A stretch of 38,432 nucleotides of DNA from Deltaproteobacteria bacterium (GTDB lineage Bacteria; Desulfobacterota; DSM-4660; Desulfatiglandales; Desulfatiglandaceae), in NCBI GenBank assembly GCA_029933075.1, contig JAOZOW010000019.1, positions 1-38,432 on the forward strand, read 5' to 3'. This document shows, piece by piece, positions 32,403 through 38,432 of the stretch; the first letter of the stretch is position 1, and each line of letters opens with the position of its first letter. The notes under the pieces were generated by a model that was given only the letters and a program-made list of their open reading frames with translations, had not been told where the DNA came from and did not search any database. The position numbers and the translations under genes are program-made.

Positions 32403-34982
32403 TTACGAAGCCTCAATTCGGTCCCTGATATCGGAGTAGAGACTGTCCAGCCTGAGGATATGTCTGAAAAGAGACAGACAGATGAAACCCATTAGGCGAA
32501 AGGCAAGGTCGGAGCCGGATTCGATGAATCGGTTGAATGCCTCTTTGCTTATAAATGCTGTCTTGCAGGGCGTCCGTGCCACAACGCTTGCAGACCTGGG
32601 CTTGTCATCGATCAGGGACATTTCACCGAAGATATCTCCCTCGGCCAGTTCCCCGAGAAGTACTTCCTCTGAGTCGTGGGCCAGGCCCACCACCTCCACA
32701 TCTCCTTCCATTATGAAATATGCGCCGTCGGCCCGGTCGCCTTCGGAAAAGATTTTTTGCCCTGGCCGGAATTTTTTGATTTCCTGGTAAAGTATGTTCC
32801 TGTCTTTTTCGGAGAGGGTGGGCAAGAAATCCGCTTTCTCCCGCCTGAGCTCAAATCGTATTCGGTCAATATCGGGTAGTTTCATCTCAGTGCCTTCAAA
32901 GATTAGAGAGAGGGAGCGAATGGCGGTCTTATATTTGTCGTTCAGGTTTCTGAGCCTCTGAGGGAGTATGCTGAAAAGGCGGTAAATGAGGTCGCGGGCA
33001 TAGGGCTGGCCTCCCTTGAACAGCATTTCCAGGCCGGAGCGATTCAGTATGCCCACTTTCGCCCTTACACTGGAAACCGTAATGGTCGCCGACTTGGGGA
33101 TATTGTAAAAAAGGCTCATCTCACCGAAAATCTCACCTGGGCCGAGAGAGGCCAGTGCCGTCCCGTCAACATAAACGCCCACCTCGCCTTCTTTCAGATA
33201 GTACATTTCCTGATCGGTGCTACCCTGTTCGCAAATTACGTCATCTTTGAGGTAGGTTCTCTCCCGGCTGAATATCTGATTCAGGTGCTCGTTGCTGATT
33301 GTGCCGAACAGAGCCCCGCTTATATTGTGGCATATGAGATCAAGCTCACTTTTCTGGATTGCGCCCGACTCTATCTGCACGGGCAGAAGTAGATCATCGA
33401 TATACCGGGTAAGGTCGGACTTGACCTTTTGAGGCATCTTCATGAACTCCTGGGAGATACGTTTTGCCTCGTCCACGGAGAGCTGCTTTTTTTCCTGAAT
33501 TTTCCTGTAGACCAAATATTCCCTGAGCGCGCCTATTCCTCCGATCCCTGCCAGGAACTGGTAGGCGGGCGTGTTTGCGATGTGAGGCTCTATGAGTGAC
33601 CCGGTGCCGGCAGTGGATATGGCTTCTTTTCCTTGGTTCATATAATCATGGTAGGTTTTGTCGAGGGGAAAGCTTTGGGCTTCCTCTATGGTGGCAATAT
33701 CTTCCGGGGTTAGGGGTTGAATCTGCTCCGCCACCACGTCGATGCGGTGGCCGAGGCTCCTGAGGAGCTTTATAATGACGGCATTGTTGATCCCCCTGCC
33801 CGATATGTTGCTATGGACATCGGCACTATAGGCCGGCGGGCTAAAGAGGAGGTTGCCATAGTTGTCCGTAGCATGGACCCGGAGGAATACCCCCTTGTCC
33901 AGGCACCATTTTCCCACTCGCTCTGCTCCCACGAGGGGATCATCCCCCTCTATGTTCAGATGTCCCACATCGAGGGTCACACCAAAATTCTTTTCTCTGA
34001 CTTCCCTGTCGAGCAGTTGGTAAATGTCCTCCAGCGCAGCAACGAATTGCTCCGCCCTCTGTACACACCCTATTTGGCAATAATTTTCGATTGTAGCACG
34101 TACATGGCTCCCGCCCGCACTTTCTATGAGCCTGGCCATAGCCTTGGGATTGGATGCGTCGATCAGGTGGTATACTACCGACCCTGCCCCAATCTCCTTT
34201 GCCAGCTCAATGGTCTCTATCTGGACATCCATGCACTCTGTGGGGTTGAAGAACCGCTGGGCGCCTTTTGACGGATCAGGTGAGGGGCAATAGGGCCCTA
34301 CAATGGGGGAGTGTATATCGATCTTGATCCCCGTCCTGATCCGGGCCTCGTTGATCTGCCGTCGTTTTTCCTCTGAAAGCTCTTCTGGAAGAAGCTTTGC
34401 GTAATTGAAAGGGTGAAAATCCACGCACAATTCAAGGCCTTCGAGCCCTTCTCTGAGCACTTTTTCGATCAAATAAAGGGGGTCAATGATTTTTCTTTCC
34501 CAGAAAGTCGTGGCCAGGAGGGGGCTGGGATTTATGACAGGAGCCCAGGTTTGGAAGGGGGCTTGGGTTTTGAGGAGATTGGCTTCATATTGCATTGCGA
34601 ATTCCAGGATAAGGGCATCTCTAAGATCAGCATTCTCATCCCCGTAGAAGACAAAATAGGGTGCGTGATCGTAGATCCAGCAGCATTTTATGAGGAAGAA
34701 AGGGGAGCGGGTGAGCTTTCCAAGGGGTGAGCCGTGCGTCTCTTTTTTGGACAGTTCCAGGATGTGGGAGATGCTTGAGACCCGGAGTTCGTATCCGTAC
34801 TTGGCCTTTGATTTGTGTCGTGCTAACAGCATCAGTGCCGCATCCGGATCGAAACCCAATCGGTCAAGGTCTTTTTTGCTGCGGCTGGAAAAGAAATCTT
34901 TTTCTCTGAGGCTCTCTTCCAGCACCTTGGCGACGGCGTCTACATCTGTACGGGATTCTGCTTTTTCAGTGTCGTTTACCAA
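32403..34982 (-). CDS. TIM-barrel (endonuclease IV / xylose isomerase-like) protein with two C-terminal cyclic-nucleotide-binding domains
   Basis: An 859-residue multidomain protein. Residues 1-160 I do not recognise. About 165-435 read as an AP-endonuclease-2-type TIM barrel (sugar isomerase/epimerase, endonuclease IV fold) with a full set of likely metal ligands: His224 (KIDIHSPIVG), His272, Glu299 (ATIEN), Asp338 and His341 (LDVGH), His370 and Asp373 (HATDN) and Glu419 (VVAEQ). A helical linker (440-550) follows. Two Crp-type cyclic-nucleotide-binding domains are at about 555-670 (EIFGEMSLFYNIPKSAT) and 715-835 (DIFGEMSLIDDKPRSAS). The second keeps the phosphate-binding arginine (Arg796); the first has Lys630. 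There is no DNA-binding domain and no membrane segment. Start TTG 34982 after GAAGGTG. Substrate unknown: a sugar or polyol, or abasic DNA, are possible. Confidence 0.85.
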   Translation of the reverse strand: MVNDTEKAESRTDVDAVAKVLEESLREKDFFSSRSKKDLDRLGFDPDAALMLLARHKSKAKYGYELRVSSISHILELSKKETHGSPLGKLTRSPFFLIKCCWIYDHAPYFVFYGDENADLRDALILEFAMQYEANLLKTQAPFQTWAPVINPSPLLATTFWERKIIDPLYLIEKVLREGLEGLELCVDFHPFNYAKLLPEELSEEKRRQINEARIRTGIKIDIHSPIVGPYCPSPDPSKGAQRFFNPTECMDVQIETIELAKEIGAGSVVYHLIDASNPKAMARLIESAGGSHVRATIENYCQIGCVQRAEQFVAALEDIYQLLDREVREKNFGVTLDVGHLNIEGDDPLVGAERVGKWCLDKGVFLRVHATDNYGNLLFSPPAYSADVHSNISGRGINNAVIIKLLRSLGHRIDVVAEQIQPLTPEDIATIEEAQSFPLDKTYHDYMNQGKEAISTAGTGSLIEPHIANTPAYQFLAGIGGIGALREYLVYRKIQEKKQLSVDEAKRISQEFMKMPQKVKSDLTRYIDDLLLPVQIESGAIQKSELDLICHNISGALFGTISNEHLNQIFSRERTYLKDDVICEQGSTDQEMYYLKEGEVGVYVDGTALASLGPGEIFGEMSLFYNIPKSATITVSSVRAKVGILNRSGLEMLFKGGQPYARDLIYRLFSILPQRLRNLNDKYKTAIRSLSLIFEGTEMKLPDIDRIRFELRREKADFLPTLSEKDRNILYQEIKKFRPGQKIFSEGDRADGAYFIMEGDVEVVGLAHDSEEVLLGELAEGDIFGEMSLIDDKPRSASVVARTPCKTAFISKEAFNRFIESGSDLAFRLMGFICLSLFRHILRLDSLYSDIRDRIEAS

Positions 34983-35124
34983 ATACGCACCTTCTTTCAG
35001 AAAAATTATTGTAGAATATAGAATTTACTGAATATGGCAAGAAATTCTTCCTTTTCCCCGTCCCCGAGTAGCTGAGAATTGATATGAACGCGGGGCCCCG
35101 ATCGCGATGGACGCCGGATGGGCG

Positions 35125-35631
35125 TTAATAGTCCTTTGGTCGCTCTTTCACCTGAAAGGGCAAGTCAAAGGCCTGTTTCAGGGTCTGGACCGTGGTATCC
35201 ACATAGCGGCCCTCTACCACGCAAGAGACGCTTGAAATGGAAGTGGCAATGGCAAGGGCGCTGATGCCCACCGATGCAATGGCGGAAAACATCACGCCGT
35301 GCACCAGGGGTTTTTCCCGCAGGTGAGGCCCGAAGACCGTAATGACAGCCACATCGGGCGTATAAGTAATGACCTTGGCGTCAACGCTGGATTTAATCTC
35401 TTCCAACACGGCCATTGCCTGATCCAGATCCTTTTGATCTATGATCAGCGCGAAGTTCCCGCAATCGTCAAGGTCAAAGCTCTCCACGAGCAGCTCGATG
35501 TTAATGTTATTCTCTCCCAGGGTGCGGAGCACCGTCCCGGCTACGCTTGCGTGATCGGGCACTGACATAATCTTCACCAATGCACGGCCATCGCTTTGCA
35601 TGATACCGCCGATTTTGATCTTGTCATTCAT
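35125..35631 (-). CDS. double ACT-domain regulatory protein
   Basis: A 168-residue protein made of two ACT domains like the C-terminal regulatory part of aspartate kinase: GRALVKIMSVPDHASVAGTVLRTLGENNINIELLVESF, then AVITVFGPHLREKPLVHGVMFSAIASVGIS. There is no kinase domain. ACT domains bind small ligands, usually amino acids. Stand-alone ACT genes commonly follow PaaK-like ligases in anaerobic bacteria and archaea, as here, where 22 bases separate it from the ligase gene. The start at 35631 is uncertain; Met11 (35601) is an alternative with a GGCGG-like site. Confidence 0.82.
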   Translation of the reverse strand: MNDKIKIGGIMQSDGRALVKIMSVPDHASVAGTVLRTLGENNINIELLVESFDLDDCGNFALIIDQKDLDQAMAVLEEIKSSVDAKVITYTPDVAVITVFGPHLREKPLVHGVMFSAIASVGISALAIATSISSVSCVVEGRYVDTTVQTLKQAFDLPFQVKERPKDY

Positions 35632-35653
35632 GAGGCACTATCCGGTCTTGCCC

Positions 35654-36940
35654 CTATTCCCAGCTCCGCCTGTCTTCTATCTTCCTGTGCAGGTCGGGGA
35701 TACTGCCCCTGGGAACGATTTTCACAACGCCTTTAATTGTCAGCCCCTCTTTTATGGCCCGCTCCATTCGGGCCTGCAGTATCTCTGGTCGGGCAGAGTC
35801 CTCTTTCAGCTCCACCAGGAAGGTCATTATGTCACGGTGCGCTTCCCTGGTGATCACAACCTGGTATTTGAAGACCTCGGAGAACCGGCTCATGACATCG
35901 TCCGTCTGCCACGGATGGACAAAGGTGCCCCGTACTTTGGTCGCCTGGTCGATTCTTCCCAGGATCTTTTTTAGCATGGGCCCGGTCCTTCCGCATGGAC
36001 AAGCCTCGGTGGAAAACGTGGACAGGTCGCCTGTGGCCATGCGGATCATGGGATAGGTGCGGTTGAAACAGGTGGCCACGATTTCCCCGGAAGCTCCTGG
36101 CGGGACCTGTTTTCCGGTCTGAGGATCCACTACCTCCACTATGATGTTGTCCGGCACATGAAGGCCGCGGGCATGGCGGCATTCATATCCTATGCAGCCC
36201 AAAAACACCGTACCGTAGATCTGCCTGACCAGCATATCCACTTTGTCCTGGATTCGGGACCGGAGGGATTCCGGAAGCATCTCGGCCCCCACGATTGCAG
36301 TCTCCAAGTGGAGGTCGTTTTTAAGATCCAGCCCCATCCCCTCGGCGCGCTGTATTAAGGTCATGAGAAAGCTGGGGGTCCCCATGAATCCGGTGATCCT
36401 CAGCATCTGCATTACCTTGACCTGGGTCAGCGTATTGCCCACGCCGGTGGGTACCACGGTGGCGCCGATCCTCTTTACAGATTCGTCGAGCATGAATGCA
36501 AGGGGCCAGAGGTGGTAATTGAATGTGTTTATAATGCGGTCTGCCTTCCTGAACCCTCCAGCGCAGAGGGCCTCGGCCCAGGAGGTGTCGTCATAATCCC
36601 ATTCTCCCGGCTGCCATATGAGGCCTGGATTGACATAGATCCGTCTGAACTTGTCAGGTGTCACGGTTTCGAGGCCCCCGAAAGGGGGATCTTTTTTTTG
36701 CCGCTCCACCAGGTCTTCCATCCGAAGTATCGGAAGTTTTTCCAGGTCATCCAGCCCCTTGATCTCAGAGACTTCGATGCCCGCTTCGCCGTAAAGCCTC
36801 CTGTAGGCTTCAGACTGCTCCATGGCAAATCGGAATATATCGAGGAATTTCCTGCTCAGGGCTTCCCGTCTTTTCCCCCAATCAAGGGTCTCCCGATCCC
36901 GGTCAAAGAAACCGCCTCTTTCTTGTGATACGCTGCTCAT
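35654..36940 (-). CDS. phenylacetate-CoA ligase-like protein (PaaK family)
   Basis: A 428-residue AMP-forming ligase relative. The N-terminus (LSRKFLDIFRFAMEQSEAYRRLYGEAGI) and the C-terminal half are clearly PaaK: YGTVFLGCIGYECRHARGLHV (242-262), MIRMATGDLSTF (298-309), CPCGRTGPMLKKILGRIDQATKVRGTFVHP (314-343). But the ATP phosphate loop, expected near residue 105 as a SSGTTGKP-type motif, is replaced by NPGLIWQPGEW (104-114), and the usual lysine in EGKAxR near the C-terminus has no clear counterpart. It may be a divergent or inactive ligase. The double-ACT gene follows and the DUF6125-like gene precedes. True phenylacetate as substrate is not indicated. Confidence 0.82.
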   Translation of the reverse strand: MSSVSQERGGFFDRDRETLDWGKRREALSRKFLDIFRFAMEQSEAYRRLYGEAGIEVSEIKGLDDLEKLPILRMEDLVERQKKDPPFGGLETVTPDKFRRIYVNPGLIWQPGEWDYDDTSWAEALCAGGFRKADRIINTFNYHLWPLAFMLDESVKRIGATVVPTGVGNTLTQVKVMQMLRITGFMGTPSFLMTLIQRAEGMGLDLKNDLHLETAIVGAEMLPESLRSRIQDKVDMLVRQIYGTVFLGCIGYECRHARGLHVPDNIIVEVVDPQTGKQVPPGASGEIVATCFNRTYPMIRMATGDLSTFSTEACPCGRTGPMLKKILGRIDQATKVRGTFVHPWQTDDVMSRFSEVFKYQVVITREAHRDIMTFLVELKEDSARPEILQARMERAIKEGLTIKGVVKIVPRGSIPDLHRKIEDRRSWE

Positions 36941-36970
36941 GGCATTGCCTCCCCTGCCGGCCCCTTGGCT

Positions 36971-37492
36971 TCAACCTTGCTCCTGCCCGATATGGAAGCG
37001 CCATTTGCAGAAGAGGTCTTCGGGGTGGGGGTCGGGCGGGGCAAAAAGACACTCCGTCTTGATGCGGTCGTCAATGATTCTGGCGAAGCTTACGAATTCC
37101 TTCCGGTGCATTTCTTTACACACGAACTCCCCCAGTCCCTTTTTGAGCCTGGCTTCCTGGGTGGGACAGGAAGGTACGCTTATGATTACTTCATGGGGGG
37201 ACTCATGGATCTCGTATCCCACCAGGATACACCACGGGAAGAGCCTGAGGGCCTGCACGAATCCTCTCAGTCCCCTCTCCTTTATCCCGAATCTTGAGAC
37301 AAGGTCCTTAGCGGCCATGCCGGCCACTCGCCCCCAGACCTCTTCGTTGATCCTCTCGGCTGTGGGCTGGTCGAAATGCTCTGTCACATAGATGAACCAG
37401 AACGCGTCCACCACCCTGTAATGCCACAGCAGAAATTCGATATAACTCCGAAGCTCAGAAGCATCCATTTTTTCAAAAACCTGAAGATCCAT
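36971..37492 (-). CDS. DUF6125-like hypothetical protein
   Basis: A 173-residue soluble protein. [20 protein letters not shown] at the start and the C-terminal pattern [43 protein letters not shown] match my memory of the DUF6125 family from anaerobic bacteria and archaea. Cys109, 125, 148 and 162 are candidate metal ligands, with CPxQ and CK(W) typical of the family. The function is not known. It is placed between an SDR gene and a PaaK-like gene on the same strand, ending 30 bases before the latter's start, so co-expression is likely. Confidence 0.7.
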   Translation of the reverse strand: MDLQVFEKMDASELRSYIEFLLWHYRVVDAFWFIYVTEHFDQPTAERINEEVWGRVAGMAAKDLVSRFGIKERGLRGFVQALRLFPWCILVGYEIHESPHEVIISVPSCPTQEARLKKGLGEFVCKEMHRKEFVSFARIIDDRIKTECLFAPPDPHPEDLFCKWRFHIGQEQG

Positions 37493-37606
37493 TATTCCTT
37501 CATCCTTTCTAAGCGCATAGGAATCTGTCCGGCGCTAACCGGTATTATTGCGGGATCCCAAAATCCACTGGCAGACTGGTTTGCCCCCGGGCAAGCGCAG
37601 GGGGTT

Positions 37607-38368
37607 CTACTCATTTTCCCTGTGGATGGCAAAGGGGCCCCAGGCCTGGCATGTGGGCATGATCTCCATGCTGTTGATATTGATGTGCACTGGAAGGGTC
37701 GCCACCCAGTACAGGATGGCCGCTATGTCATCCGGTCTGATGGGTTGTGTGCCTCTGTACACCTGATCGGCTTTTTCTTTATCGCCTTTGAAACGTACGA
37801 TGGAAAACTCGGTTTCAGCCAGTCCCGGTTCAATATTAGTGACCCGCACCTGGGTGCCCAGGAGATCGCAGCGCAGGTTCCGGGAAAACTGTTTTACAAA
37901 GGCCTTGGTACCACCGTACACATTGCCCCCCGGATAAGGATAGGTGCCCGCAACCGATCCGATGTTGATGATATGTCCCCGGTTCCTTGCCACCATGCCG
38001 GGGAGAAGGGCACGGGTGCAGTAAAGCAGACCCCTGATATTGGTATCCACCATGGTCTCCCAGTCATCCATGTCCACGGCCCACGCTGGCTCGAGGCCTA
38101 AGGCGAGGCCAGCGTTGTTGACGAGGAGATCCACATCCCTGAAAGATTCGGGAAGGTTTGATATCTCTTTCTCTACACCAGCTCTGTCCCTTACATCCAA
38201 GGCAATGGTATGGACAGGGGTAATTTTCTCCAGTTCATTTTTCAATTCTTCGAGACGCTTCCTGCGTCTGGCCGCGAGGATCAGTTTCCAGCCCTTTTTT
38301 GCGAACAGCCGGGCACAGCTCTCGCCAAAACCGGAAGTGGCGCCTGTAATGAATGCTATCCCCTCCAT
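37607..38368 (-). CDS. SDR family NAD(P)-dependent oxidoreductase (YdfG-like)
   Basis: A 253-residue classical short-chain dehydrogenase with TGATSGFG cofactor motif (8-15), LLVNNAGLAL (81-90), Ser138 in IGSVAG, and catalytic Tyr151 and Lys155 in YGGTK. The double arginine after the first beta strands (AARRRKRLEEL) favours NADPH. The C-terminus (LPVHININSMEIMP, FAIHRE) closely follows E. coli YdfG, an NADP-dependent 3-hydroxy acid / L-allo-threonine dehydrogenase. Start ATG 38368 follows GAAAGGAAA. The next gene, DUF6125-like, begins 114 bases after its stop. Confidence 0.92.
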   Translation of the reverse strand: MEGIAFITGATSGFGESCARLFAKKGWKLILAARRRKRLEELKNELEKITPVHTIALDVRDRAGVEKEISNLPESFRDVDLLVNNAGLALGLEPAWAVDMDDWETMVDTNIRGLLYCTRALLPGMVARNRGHIINIGSVAGTYPYPGGNVYGGTKAFVKQFSRNLRCDLLGTQVRVTNIEPGLAETEFSIVRFKGDKEKADQVYRGTQPIRPDDIAAILYWVATLPVHININSMEIMPTCQAWGPFAIHRENE

Positions 38369-38432
38369 TGCGTTTTCCTTTCAAGTATGATTAATAAAAG
38401 CTTGACCAACTTCGAAATATTAACAAAGAATC

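Noticed and set aside
32286-32495. Possible small plus-strand gene (69 codons) at the 3' end of the fusion gene
   Set aside because: TTG start without a ribosome site, overlaps the coding end of the fusion gene, composition unlike a protein.
1-38432. Defence island, prophage, transposon or CRISPR content
   Set aside because: No integrase, transposase, phage structural gene, cas gene or regular direct repeats were found; gene content is largely housekeeping and metabolic.

Overview
The window reads as ordinary chromosomal DNA of an anaerobic Gram-negative bacterium, most likely Desulfobacterota (former Deltaproteobacteria). The pointers are an outer-membrane assembly lipoprotein (BamD), families common in that group (DUF3795/DUF3786, DUF6125-like, GldG/DUF4340, a PaaK-like ligase paired with an ACT protein), several Fe-S or radical SAM proteins, an ADP-forming acyl-CoA synthetase and a propionyl/acetyl-CoA carboxylase. 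The lineage is inferred from gene content; there is no rRNA in the window. I saw no tRNA, CRISPR array, insertion sequence or prophage.

Layout. 1-1484 (-): ADP-forming acyl-CoA synthetase, alpha subunit followed by the first codons of beta. 1712-3145 (+): tilS. 3275-11353 (-): a long run of same-strand genes, DUF362 ferredoxin protein, then a Gld-type ABC system (ATPase, permease, GldG-like, DUF4340), then ilvE, mtnA and speD. 11852-14817 (+): secreted rhodanese-like protein, a 60-residue protein, trxA, trxB, bamD. 14764-22062 (-): larC, pgpA, cinA, thpR, recA, alaS in transcription order; alaS runs 54 bp into the 3' end of bamD. 22171-23220 (-): PflA-like radical SAM protein with a strong terminator behind it. 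23679-27315 (+): pgm, a small exported protein with its own promoter and terminator, and a Ser/Thr kinase fused to a cyclic-nucleotide-binding domain. 27332-30994 (-): acyl-CoA carboxylase (carboxyltransferase, then biotin carboxylase-BCCP). 31144-32061 (-): DUF3795-DUF3786 protein. 32403-34982 (-): an 859-residue fusion of an endonuclease IV/xylose-isomerase-like TIM barrel with two cyclic-nucleotide-binding domains. 35125-38368 (-): SDR oxidoreductase, DUF6125-like protein, PaaK-like ligase, double-ACT protein.

How the parts may work together. speD, mtnA and ilvE are consecutive and fit polyamine synthesis plus recycling of its methylthio by-product to methionine, with IlvE able to supply the last transamination. 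trxA and trxB form a complete thioredoxin couple next to a rhodanese-like protein whose catalytic cysteine is replaced by serine. The most unusual content is two multidomain proteins carrying Crp-type sensor domains without a DNA-binding domain: a kinase-CNB protein and a TIM-barrel-CNB-CNB protein. The second keeps a full set of candidate metal ligands and is the best candidate here for an undescribed allosteric enzyme.
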